A stretch of DNA of 64,000 nucleotides. Origin: Lactarius indigo (lineage: Eukaryota; Basidiomycota; Agaricomycetes; Russulales; Russulaceae). Position numbers and translations under genes: made by a program. The stretch covers positions 62,001 through 126,000 of the forward strand of contig JAFKAC010000073.1 in the NCBI GenBank assembly GCA_025766275.1. The letters run 5' to 3'. Below are positions 19,231-29,784 of this stretch, one piece after another. Position 1 is the stretch's first letter. Each line of letters begins with the position of its first letter. The notes beneath the pieces were generated by a model. It did no database searches. It was given only the letters and a program-made list of their open reading frames with translations, and was not told where the DNA came from.

Positions 19231-21586
19231 AGTCAGAGAGTCGTAGAGTCAGAGAGTCAGAGAGTTGGAGAGTCAGAGTGTCAGACAGTCAGACAGTCAG
19301 ACAGTCAGACAGTCAGACAGTCAGACAATCAGAGAGTCAGACAGTCGGAGTGTCAGAGAGTCGGAGAGTCAGAGAGTCAGACAGTCGGAGAGTCAGAGAG
19401 TCAGAGAGTCAGAGAGTCGGAGAGTCAGAGAGTCAGAGAGTCAGAGAGTCAGAGAGTCAGAGAGTTGGAGAGTCAGAGTGTCAGAGTGTCGGAGAGTCAG
19501 ACAGTAAGACAGTCAGAGTGTCTGAGTGTCAGACAGTCAGACAGTCAGAGTGTCAGAGTGTCAGAGAGTCGGAGTGTCAGAGAGTCAGAGAGTCAGAGAG
19601 TCAGAGAGTTGGAGAGTTAGAGAGTCGGAGAGTCAGAGAGTCAGAGAGTCAGAGAGTCGGAGAGTCAGACAGTCAGACAGTCAGACAGTCAGACAATCAG
19701 AGAGTCAGAGAGTCGGAGAGTCAGAGAGTCAGAGAGTCAGAGAGTCGGAGAGTCAGAGAGTCGAAGAGTCAGAGAGTCAGAGAGTCGTAGAGTCAGAGAG
19801 TCAGAGAGTTGGAGAGTCAGAGAGTCGGAGTGTCAGACAGTCAGACAGTCAGACAGTCGGAGAGTTAGACAGTCGGAGAGTCAGACAGTCAGACAATCAG
19901 AGAGTCAGAGAGTCAGAGAGTCAGAGAGTCGGAGAGTCAGAGAGTCGAAGAGTCAGAGAGTCAGAGAGTCAGAGAGTCGGAGAGTCAGAGAGTCGGAGAG
20001 TCAGAGAGTCGGAGAGTCAGAGAGTTGGAGAGTCAGAGAGTCGGAGAGTCAGAGAGTCGGAGAGTCAGAGAGTTGGAGAGTCAGAGAGTCGGAGAGTCAG
20101 AGAGTCGGAGAGTCAGAGAGTTGGAGAGTCAGAGAGTCGGAGAGTCAGAGAGTCGGAGAGTCAGAGAGTCGGAGAGTCAGAGAGTCGGAGAGTCAGAGAG
20201 TCGGAGAGTCAGAGAGTCGGAGAGTCAGAGAGTCGGAGAGTCAGAGAGTCGGAGAGTCAGAGAGTCGGAGAGTCAGAGAGTCAGAGAGTCGGAGAGTCAG
20301 AGAGTCAGAGAGTCAGAGAGTCGGAGAGTCAGAGAGTCAGAGAGTCGGAGAGTCAGAGAGTTGGAGAGTCAGAGTGTCAGAGTGTCGGAGAGTCAGACAG
20401 TAAGACAGTCAGAGTGTCTGAGTGTCAGACAGTCAGACAGTCAGAGTGTCAGAGTGTCAGACAGTCGGAGTGTCAGACAGTCAGAGAGTCGTAGAGTCAG
20501 ACAGTCAGAGAGTTGGAGAGTCAGACAGTCAGACAATCAGAGAGTCAGAGAGTCGGAGTGTCAGAGAGTCGGAGAGTCAGAGCGTCAGAGAGTCGGAGAG
20601 TCAGACAGTAAGACAGTCAGAGTGTCAGAGTGTCAGACAGTCAGACAGTCAGACAGTCAGACAGTCAGACAGTCAGACAGTCAGACAGTCAGACAGTCAG
20701 ACAGTCAGACAGTCAGAGAGTCGGAGAGTCAGACAGTCAGAGAGTCGGAGAGTCAGACAGTCAGAGAGTTGGAGAGTCAGAGAGTCAGAGAGTCAGAGAG
20801 TCAGAGAGTCAGAGAGTCGGAGAGTTAGAGAGTCGAAGAGTCAGAGAGTCGGAGAGTCAGAGAGTCAGAGAGTCAGAGAGTTGGAGAGTCAGAGCATCAG
20901 AGTGTCGGAGAGTCAGACAGTAAGACAGTCAGAGTGTCAGAGTGTCAGAGTGTCAGAGTGTCAGACAGTCAGACAGTCAGAGTGTCAGAGTGTCAGACAG
21001 TCGGAGTGTCAGACAGTCAGAGAGTCGTAGAGTCAGAGAGTTAGAGAGTTGGAGAGTCAGACAGTCAGACAGTCAGAGAGTCGGAGAGTCAGACAGTCAG
21101 ACAGTCAGAGAGTCGGAGAGTCAGACAGTCAGACAGTCAGAGAGTCGGAGAGTCAGACAGTCAGACAGTCAGACAGTTGGAGAGTCAGAGCGTCAGAGTG
21201 TCGGAGAGTCAGACAGTCAGAGTGTCACAGTGTCAGACAGTCAGACAGTCAAAGTGTCACAGTGTCAGAGAGTCGGAGTGTCAGGCAGTCAGAGAGTCGT
21301 AGAGTCAGACAGTCAGAGAGTCGGAGAGTCAGAGAGTTGGAGAGTCAGACAGTCAGACAGTCAGAGTGTCAGAGTGTCAGACAGTCAGACAGTCAGACAG
21401 TTGGAGAGTCAGACAGTCGGAGAGTCAGACAGTCAGACAGTTGGAGAGTCAGACAGTCGGAGAGTCAGAGTGTTGGAGAGTCAGAGTGTCAGAGTGTCAG
21501 ACAGTCAGACAGTCAGAGTGTTAGAGAGTCAGAGCGTCAGACAGTCAGAGTGTCAGACAGTCAGACAGTCAGAGTGTCAGAGTGTC
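19231..21586 (+). repeat. 8-bp subterminal array, continuation
   Basis: About 290 further GTCAGAGA-type units in the same orientation as 7797-9386, separated from it only by Gypsy G1. One stretch (about 19990-20290) is a regular 16-bp alternation of GTCAGAGA and GTCGGAGA. A run of GTCAGACA units lies near 20640-20710. Confidence 0.95.
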
Positions 21587-21917
21587 GACTCTCTGACTCT
21601 CCGACTCTCTGACTCTCCAACTCTCTGACTCTCCGACTCTCTGACTCTCTGACACTCTGACACTCTGACACTCTGACACTCTGACACTCCGACACTCTGA
21701 CTGTCTGACTGTCTGACACTCTGACACTCTGACACTCTGACTGTCTGACACTCCGACACTCTGACTCTCTGACTCTCCGACACTCTGACACTCTGACTCT
21801 CCGACACTCTGACTCTCTGACTCTCTGACTCTCTGACACTCTGACAATCTGACTTTCCAACTCTCTGACACTCTGACACTCCAACTCTCTGACACTGTTA
21901 GTCTCCAATTCTGACAC
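21587..21917 (-). repeat. 8-bp subterminal array, inverted right part
   Basis: About 41 units of the same repeat in reverse complement (TCTCTGAC), meeting the forward array at a GTCGAC core. It belongs to the right end of the transposon, so both arrays point inwards. Confidence 0.93.
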
Positions 21918-22417
21918 TTATTGAATATATTATCTATAAATAGTTTCCCTAAATAATATATTATGTGAGTTTCAGGTAACCTGGCTTACTGATTTTGTGA
22001 TAACTTTTAAATTTTTCCATGGAGTCTTGTGTAGCAGAAATTGTTAAGTTATTTTTCAATGAAAAAACGTTAAATCTTTTCTGAATGTGGCCACAGAATG
22101 GACTGTGAAAAAATGCGTGACAGGTGTGACAGGTATGGACTTTATGTCTTTTCAGGGATTTTCTGTTTTTGAGAAATTGTGGAAAGACTTTAAATTCATG
22201 CCACAGCTTTTCTTGAGGACAATTGTGACATAAGCTATATGTTTTTTGCATATGTAATTGTTAAGTCTTTTCACAGTTTTTCTCATCTGATAATCCCTGA
22301 ATGGACTTAAAGTCCATTTACCATAATTTTCCGAGTACAGATTTTATAAAATCTTTAAGTATTAGTCATCACTTTTTTACAATCTTTTCGTGTAAAGACA
22401 GAATCATGCTGTCAGTG
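21839..22417 (-). repeat. CACTA right terminal inverted repeat
   Basis: Reverse complement of 7296-7874 with one mismatch seen. Ends CAGTG, followed by the target duplication GCG. Confidence 0.88.
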
Positions 22418-22420
22418 GCG

Positions 22421-23657
22421 CTACTCCCGGGCCGTCCTAAAAGTGGTCACGTGTTTATCTTACGTTATTTGTTTTGTCAGCGGTCTCACTGTTCTCCGTA
22501 ACTTCCCTGAGCCCTTGGAATCACCTTCTACAAATGAAAATGACTTGTACTGCGCCTGCGTTGCGGACAAGTGCGGTGTGTTTTGGTGAAGTCGAGCCAG
22601 GCATGGATCCACACCAAAACCACCGCACTGTTCCATTCTTCGCATTACATGGCTTTTTTTTTTTTTTGGCTGGTCAATTGCGCCTGCTTCCGCCACCTTT
22701 GTTTCTGCGCCCGAACCCTATGCCTTGTACCCCGCGAAAAAACCAAGGTGAAGAGGTCAAATTATGATGCGCAGTGTATGCTGCGTTGTACATGTTGACT
22801 GGTACGTCCACTCTATTTTATTTCGCACAGGCAATGTGTCATTGCAGCCCGGCTATACCACCCTTGGTGCTTCTGGCTGTGCACGGAAGGAGGGACGTTG
22901 CTTGAAGGAAAAGGCGGGAGAGTAGTACGTCCAGCTCATCGTTTACAATCCTTCCTCAGGTTCTCGGGAGCCATCCCGTATCTCGTGCCAACTACATATG
23001 AATACCAGACAGCCGTCCCTCTTGACGGAATGCATCTTTAACACGGCTCATCCCACTCCCCCGTCTCCGCGGACTACCCCGTTCGTGTCCTCGAAAGGCG
23101 GCGCATAACGTTGATGTAACCTCGGCTACCAGCCGATTTCCGAGCTCACCCAAGGTTGGTGTCTGAAATCCTTGGCAGTGTGGGACTCCACCAGTTTCCC
23201 GGTAATACCCACTAAAACTTGTGCATTAACTTTATCCCAGGTGTTGCGACACATCCATGTGGCTTTTTGTGCTATATTTTTCTCACTCCTTAAGTGCGTG
23301 ACCGGCAACCTGGGCTCTTTCCCCTTTGGGGCAGCCATTGGTATCCCCCAGTCATAGGTGAGCCAAGTTAATGGCCCGTATCAAGTTTTGTTCAGCTTCA
23401 CTATCATGTACTTCGGAGGCAGGGGTCGGCCCGCCGCCCCGGTATGTTTTCCCGTCGACCACGCCTACATGAGCTCGCTCCGCCTTCGAAGCGACACCTG
23501 TAATGAGCAGCACCATTTACGAGACTGTACTACCCTGGCTTAGATGACTGAAGTTTTCCCTGCGCGACTTTGGCCTAGGTAGGCCTGGAATCAATCGTAG
23601 AATCGCCGCGGATATGATTCAAAAAAAAAAATCGTTGCGGATACATGTCTCAGTAAC
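22421..23657. other. Intergenic, upstream of P450 copy 1
   Basis: 22421-22498 is an open frame continuing the host frame of 7124-7295. From the oligo-T run near 22651 the sequence matches 27781 onwards (start of the duplicated unit) up to about 23105, and 23385-23560 matches 29465-29650; between these the two copies differ. No gene supported. Confidence 0.5.
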
Positions 23658-23667
23658 GTATATAAAA
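23658..23667 (+). promoter_or_regulatory. TATA box of P450 copy 1
   Basis: GTATATAAAA, 43 bases before the start ATG. The second copy has TATTTAAAA at 29743-29751 at a similar distance. Confidence 0.5.
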
Positions 23668-23700
23668 TATGTTTATCAGTTCTCTCCCACCCTCATTCTT

Positions 23701-25618
23701 ATGAGCACTCAGTATTCTCCTCAAGTCGCTGGCTTTAACTCGATGCTAGGGGTCCGGAGTGACCGCACGACTGGTGAACACCTCCTTGTTGCGGCCCTCC
23801 TCGTCGGCCTCGTCCTCTGGCTCGTAGTTAGACTCGCTCCGAGAGCCTTCCGCAATCTCCCACCGGGTCCCAAAGGGCTTCCTATCATTGGCGATGTTCT
23901 TCACATCACAGATCAGGATTGGTTGGCATCCCCCCAACGCAGGGATGAATACGGTGACATTCTGCACTCCCAATGCCTCCAGAAACTCGCTCACATCCCT
24001 TTCAGGTGAGATGATGTATGTAAGCGCCCTTGGGCAGGGGGTCCTCGTCATCAACAGCCAACGTGTCGCCATTGATTTGCTCGAAAAGCGATCCAATATA
24101 TATTCCGATCGACGACGCTACATATCCGCTGGAGATTTCTTAACGATGAATCTGCCACTCTCGATGGCGCCGTATGGCGACCTGTACGTCGTTGACATCC
24201 TGTATTTCACATGATCTGATCTCTTGTAGTTGGCGCCGCTTCCGTCGTCTTGCCGTGGAGGGATTCTCCAAATCGGCCGTTCCACACTTCCACCCTATCC
24301 AGGGCCGCGAGGCCCTGATGTTGGCGCTTGCGCTGATGAAGAATCCTTCTACTCTGGAGACGCATTTCCAACGACACGCCTGGTCCATCATGCTGTCCGT
24401 CAATTACCATTTTCCTCCGGTAGACTCCGAGGGCGACCCTGTTGTCACCGGTGTCGCAAAACACGTGGAGCGCGTGTTGCACGAGATACAGCCCGGGACG
24501 CGTCTGGTTGAGATTTTCACTTGGATGAAATATATTCCGAGCAGGTGTGTACGTTGTCGCATTAATAGTGGGTCTCTTCTTACGTGCTGCTTAGGTTCGC
24601 CAAGTGGAAACGGGATGCAAAGTACTGGTTCGTCCAGGATTCACTCATGTTCGAAAGTCTTCTCGGCAGAGTTTCAGACGACTTGGTAAGTTATCACAAG
24701 GGTGTTATACCGATGAAATGGGTCATAGTTCGGACTTCAGGCAAATGGAATCGATCGACCTAGTTTCGGCGCTACCGTCATTACGAATCAGAGCAAACAT
24801 GACCTTTCAAAACGTGAGCAGGCTTGGCTCGTTGGTACCATGCTGTATGTCCCAAACAATATGTACTTCCCAGTTCCGCGAGAATCTGATGGTATCGCCT
24901 ATTGTAGCGCGGCAGGTGGAGAGACGACGTCCACCATGCTCCTGTGGTGGCTCCTCGCTATGCTCGCATACCCCGAGGTTCAACGCCGGGCGCACGCCGA
25001 ACTTGACGAAGTGGTTGGCACTGCTCGTCCACCGACCTTTGTCGATCTCCCCTCTCTCCCATATATCCGTGCGATGGTCAATGAGACGCTGCGCTGGTCG
25101 CTGACGGTTCCCTTTGGTGTCCCGCACATCTCGAGTGCAGACGACTGGTACGAGGGCATGTTTATACCCAAGGGCACAGTTTGTCTCCAGAACATGCGCC
25201 TGATCAATTCAGAGCCGGAGGTGTTTGGTAGCGACGCAGAACTGTTTGAGCCGGCAAGGTATCTAGGTGAGAATTGTCGGGTAAAGGTGTTGGATGGCAG
25301 AGAGGACGGGCACATGTCGTTTGGATTCGGGCGGCGGATATGTCCTGGGAGATACGTTGCGGAAGGCACATTGGCGATCGATATGGCGACGTTGCTTTGG
25401 GCGATGCGATTCGAGCGTCCTGCAGACGTACAGGCCGAATTGGATGTGCGCACGATCATCAACAACAGTCTTACTGCGTATGTGGATTTTTCCCGTTCTT
25501 TATTGTGTTTGTGCTAACAAGCCAGGATAGACGCCCTTTGCCTTTCGAGTACAAGGCGGTCCCTCGGTTTGCAGAGGCCGAAGACATGCTGAAGGAAGCG
25601 CTGAATTTGTACGATTAA
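23701..25618 (+). CDS. Cytochrome P450 (CYP64-like), copy 1
   Basis: Seven exons: 23701-23953, 24006-24183, 24230-24544, 24595-24685, 24741-24844, 24908-25477, 25531-25618. All phases fit and the protein is 532 residues, normal for the family. N-terminal ER anchor at about 28-43 (LLVAALLVGLVLWLVV), then PPGPKGLPIIG. I-helix oxygen-binding motif AGGETTS at 316-322, ExxR as ETLR at 373-376, FEPARY at 427-432, and heme-ligand signature FGFGRRICPG with Cys459. A membrane-bound haem monooxygenase using electrons from cytochrome P450 reductase; its substrate cannot be read from the sequence. It resembles the fungal CYP64/O-methylsterigmatocystin oxidoreductase-like group common in mushrooms. The last intron uses GATAG, not the nearer CCAG, to keep frame. 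Confidence 0.93.
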
Positions 25619-26581
25619 GGGTATCTCTTGTGCTAGTGATTTAACTCGAAAACAGCTGCGTGCTTACTGTAGTAGATATACCCAGGAACTGAACTAGTGA
25701 TGACTCGGACTCAGAGGTTCCAGAGATGCTGCATCAGGCCGCATCAAGTTTGACACACCGAGCCATATAACAAACACAGTGTGCACTCAGTGTGCGTCAG
25801 AATAGTCTAGGAACTGGATGAACCGATGTGCAAGTGAAGGCCGGGCCGCCAGGTGGCCGGATGTTTGGCAAGATGTTTGGTCCTTGCACGCGAGGGGTTC
25901 AGACGCCTTGACGGTCATTCGAATGACGACAGTTGGATCTCGTTGATGGAATGCTTCAGATGGACAATACGCCTCAATACGGGGTCAGCAGTTTCCCTTG
26001 CAATTTCCCTGTCCTCGCCAACTGGTGCGGACACGGACACCTGTTCAGAGAGGCAGTTTTATTTTCGTACCCGCACTGTCTACGGTAGAGAGTATTAGAC
26101 ATCCACCCAAGGGAAAGCGTAGATTTTAATAAGAGATCGAATGTAGACGGTGACAGATACGGATAAATGGACGCAATGTATTGGTGTCAGACGGCGGGAA
26201 TTGTTACAGTAAACGCTCGGTTAAGCGCGTTAAGGGCAGAGTGTGCTTAGTAATAGAGCAGCTGCATCATGATTGGTTCCGAATCGAGCCCAGCACCTTC
26301 AAGTTCCCCAGTAAGTTACACGGTACGTTGACCTGGTTGTCCTGACGCGATGAATGAACCCAGGTGCCACGTCTTGCCTAAAAGCGTCGGGCCGAATGTC
26401 ATTACAGTAAGTCACAGTATTGTGTGCGCGGTGCGTCTCCATGGCGGCTCCTGGGAATGCTCCGGCGCCTATCCGTCATACACGATGCAACCTAGCAATG
26501 CTGTGCGCATCAATACCCTTCACCCACTTGCAACCTTCGAGTTCTTGTCATCTCCCTAAGCGTTCTACTTCAACTTCCTCT
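25619..26581. other. Intergenic between P450 1 and NLR relic
   Basis: No supported gene. Most of it matches 31693-32986 of the second unit, which has small extra insertions. It includes the presumed NLR promoter region in relic form. Confidence 0.5.
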
Positions 26582-27779
26582 ATGTCCCAAATTCCGTCTT
26601 CTTCCACCTCTTCCACAAACTTTGAGGCAATCTTTACAGCTGCTTTGGAGGCATACAAAAAGCAGACAAAGAACGACATTACGGCTCATCCCCTAGCTGC
26701 CCAGTTGAAGTCCCGCGACTCTCCCGGTGCCGTTCTCGACATTCTCCAAGCCCAAATTCAGGCGTTCGATAAATCTCAAAGTGGAAACAAAAGGTTGACG
26801 AACTGGTTGGATCCAACTGTCAATTTCCTGTTTGCGTTCTCCACGACCCTAGGAAATACAGTTGGGCTGGTAATTACTGGAGGTTGAGCTTCGTAGTGTC
26901 TGCCCTCTGATGTGTTGAATTGATAGGTATGCCCACCTTTGAATGCGATGTATTTGTCACGAAGTCCACATGCGAGTTCAAGAAAGATGCTCACTTGGAG
27001 GATGCCAATGCCTGCGAAAATCTCTTAGGCCGTTAAGGATGTCCGCGCCAGCCAAGACGCTCTTATAGACCTGTTTGGCCGCATGGACAACTTTTTCAAG
27101 CGCCTTGAAAAGCATATAGAGGTCCGACCGACCGCAGCTATGACGGACGTCATCGTCAAGATCATGGTCGAGCTCGATCCTTGGGATCGTGACGAAGGAG
27201 ATCGGTCAGGGAACTATGAGTATGTCCCTTCCATGTTGAGATATCTCCAAGAGTCGACCTTTTTGCAGAGAAGTACCTGAAGAAGCTGGTTGGAAGGAAG
27301 GACGTGGAGGACGCGCTTCAGCGTCTAGACAAATTGACGCAAGTAGAGGCCCAGGTGGCCGCAGCAGAGACTTTGGCAATCGATCGCGGGATTGGTGCCA
27401 AGGTCGAGGACGTAGACGGGAGAGTCCAGGTTGTCGACGAGAGGGTACAGAGTGTTGATACGAAAGTAGAGGGTATCGACGACAAGGTGCAGGGCGTCGA
27501 CAGCAGAGTACAGGGTATCGACAGCAACGTGCACGGCGTTGACTACAAAATCGGTTTTGTCATTCAAGGTGAGCCATACCTTTATAAGCCAGTCTCCGAA
27601 TCTGACCAAAGTCCTTTACTTGGTTAGGTGTAAAGGAGACCGGGTTGACGATTCAACAAGTGATCGACCAAGTCAGCGACCTAGATCGTTCGTGATCTTC
27701 TAACCTCATCACCGACGATTACGAAGGCTTGATGTCTCTTACAGGGAATGAGTTACGCAGGGACCTTCGAATGTGGATG
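26582..27779 (+). pseudogene. Truncated NLR relic (N-terminal domain only)
   Basis: A duplicate of the first exons of the NLR at 32987. Exon 1 is intact (MSQIPSSSTSS ... NKRLTNWLDP). The second exon/intron segment is inverted in place (about 26946-27022), which removes the PPSNAIFAGIGVLL exon. A 5-base deletion near 27174 shifts the frame within KIMVEVLSIL. The linker has 8 VD-type heptads instead of 14, and a TGA follows VSDLDRS. The copy ends at the duplication breakpoint before the NACHT P-loop. It cannot encode a working receptor. Confidence 0.8.
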
Positions 27780-27780
27780 G

Positions 27781-29784
27781 CTTTTTTTTTTTTGGCTGGT
27801 CAATTGCGCATGTTTCCACTACCTCTGTACTGCGCCCGAACTTCTTTGTCTTGTACCCCGCGGACAAACCAAGGTGAAGAGGTCAAATTATGATGCGCAG
27901 TGTATGCTGTATTGTAGATGTTGACTTGTACGTCTACCCTATTTCATTTCCCACACGGGATGTGTCTTTGCAGCCCGGCCATACCACCCTTAGTGCTTCT
28001 AGCTGGGCACGGAAGGAGGAACGTTGCTTGAAGAAAAGGGCGTGGGAAGGCGGTACGTCCAGCTCACACCATTTACAACCCCTTCTCAGGTTCTCGGGAG
28101 CCATCCCGTATCTCGTGCTAACTACATATGGAGACCATATGGCCGTCCCTCTTGACGGAACGCACGTTTGACATGGTTCATCCCACACCCCGTCTCTGCG
28201 GGCTACCCCGATCATGTCCTCAAAAGGCGGCGCATAACGTTGATGAAGTATGCCTAGTGAATCTTCCTTCCAAATGTGTGGGGTCGTATTACACACGTGT
28301 GTATGCGCGTCCGCGCGCTCCTTCCGTTCTCGTCAATCATTTCGCTAAATGATTGTGGTGTATTATAGAGCCACAGCCAGACTCCGAGTCCGCCTACGTC
28401 AGAAGCGCTTGCATATCCCTCCAACCTTTTGCCACCGCCACCGCCACAAAGCCGCTATCTACGTTGGCGTATACAAGCCCGGCGTCCAAATGCATGTTCA
28501 GTGGGAGCGTTCGATGCCCCAAGCTCCAGCCTCGGTACCATCACTCTACAGATGTGATCATTCTGATCATCTACGTGCCGTCCATCACTTTCCAGCGTGA
28601 ACCCGACGCTCATTCTGCAACAACAGGGACGTCGTCCATCGACAGCGGCATTTCCCGGCTGACCCATCTTCTTTCCGACGAACTTCAACTGCTGCGGGAG
28701 GCAAGTGCAAGGATCTCACCCCAATGTACTCTCCGACCAACGTCCATCTATTCTTTTTTCTCGGGCGTCTTTCACTCCCTGCGTCACTGCTGGAGCCTGT
28801 ACCCAATCTCAAGTGCTGCCATTCGGCTATGCTCCGCTCTACCCTGCCCTGCACTTAATTGTCATACCCTCCCTTCTCGCCGAGCCCTCGGCCTGCAGCA
28901 CGGCAAGACCTGCAAGACCTACGAATCCATCCTCGGCAAAAACCTCCGCATGCACCGGGACGTAGCGCCCATCTCGTACGACCCCGAGGACTCACATCGA
29001 CTGTAACCATCTCCATTGACGCACCACCAATGTCACACTCAAATCCGGGCGCATCGACGCATTGGCTTGTGCAGACTATGGGTGTCAACCAGTTACCGTC
29101 CCATATTTTTGGTGCCTGGGATCGCTGACCTCATAGAGCACCGTGTCAATCAGGGCGTCTCTCCTGCTGACTCTGGGGCTTGAGTGAAATATGAGGGGCG
29201 ATGGTGGTGCCAGCGAGCGGGGGGTCAGGCTCTACCATTTCAATAGGCGTTGTGAGGAGGTCATCAATGTGCTGCCCAGTGACGAGAACGGAGAGAGCAG
29301 AGAACGTTAGGGTATGGTTGCGCGGGGGGCTCACCAAGATTGTACGATACAGTGAACAGGCCAGAAAGCTGGAGAGCACCAAGGAGGGGGGAGGGGTGCA
29401 TGGCGTGTCCCAACTGTACCGCATGACCCACGCGTCCGTATTATGGTACAGTACTGCGATACCGCTTTTCGGAGAGTTTTCTTTAGCTTTACTATCATAT
29501 ACTAGGAAGGTGAGTGCCGGCCCGCCGCCCCGGTATATTTTCCCGCCGACCACGTGAATTGACCCTAGATGAGTTCGCTCGGCCTTCGGAGCGACACCTG
29601 TAACGAGCGGCACCATTTACGAGACCGTACTACTCTGGCCTACATGACTGACTTAACTTTACCTTAATTTCCCTGCGCGACTTTGGCCTAGGTAGGCCTA
29701 GAATCAATCGTAGAACCGCCGTGGATACATGTCTCAGTAACGTATTTAAAATATGCTTATCGGTTTTCTCCCACCCTCATTCTT
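27781..29784. other. Intergenic, upstream of P450 copy 2
   Basis: No intact gene. 28353-29006 is open for 218 codons (SGISRLTHLLSDELQLLREA...) but matches no family I know and lies in the part absent from unit 1. 29116-29400 resembles 40400-40650 (shared blocks such as GCCTGGGATCGC and GGAGAGCACCAA), apparently two decayed copies of one minus-strand sequence. Confidence 0.4.

Larger units (their letters stand above)
7296..22417. mobile_element. Non-autonomous CACTA-type (EnSpm/CMC) DNA transposon
   Basis: Both ends are CACTG (7296-7300; inverted at 22413-22417) and are flanked by the 3-bp target duplication GCG (7293-7295 and 22418-22420). CACTA/CACTG termini with 3-bp duplications define the CACTA group; subterminal repeat arrays are also typical. 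Terminal inverted repeats are about 579 bp. Everything else is 8-bp tandem repeat plus a nested Gypsy element. Without that insertion and its 5-bp duplication the element is 5278 bp. No transposase frame exists, so it would depend on a transposase elsewhere. Confidence 0.88.
22651..27780 (+). repeat. Tandem duplication, unit 1
   Basis: A 5.1-kb unit (oligo-T, P450, 5' part of the NLR gene) repeated from 27781. Unit 1 ends inside the NLR exon just before the NACHT region, where GACCTTCGAA is followed by GTGGATGG and then the oligo-T that starts unit 2. Confidence 0.8.

Noticed and set aside
7796..21917. Long Arg/Glu/Ser/Gln/Val-rich open frames (up to about 320 codons) in several frames
   Set aside because: They arise because the 8-bp unit GTCAGAGA has no stop codon in any forward frame; the same units are open in three frames at once and no start or domain is conserved.
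28353..29006. 218-codon plus-strand frame upstream of P450 copy 2
   Set aside because: No family, no intron signals, overlapping alternative frames of similar quality, and absent from the sister unit; reported only as anonymous sequence.
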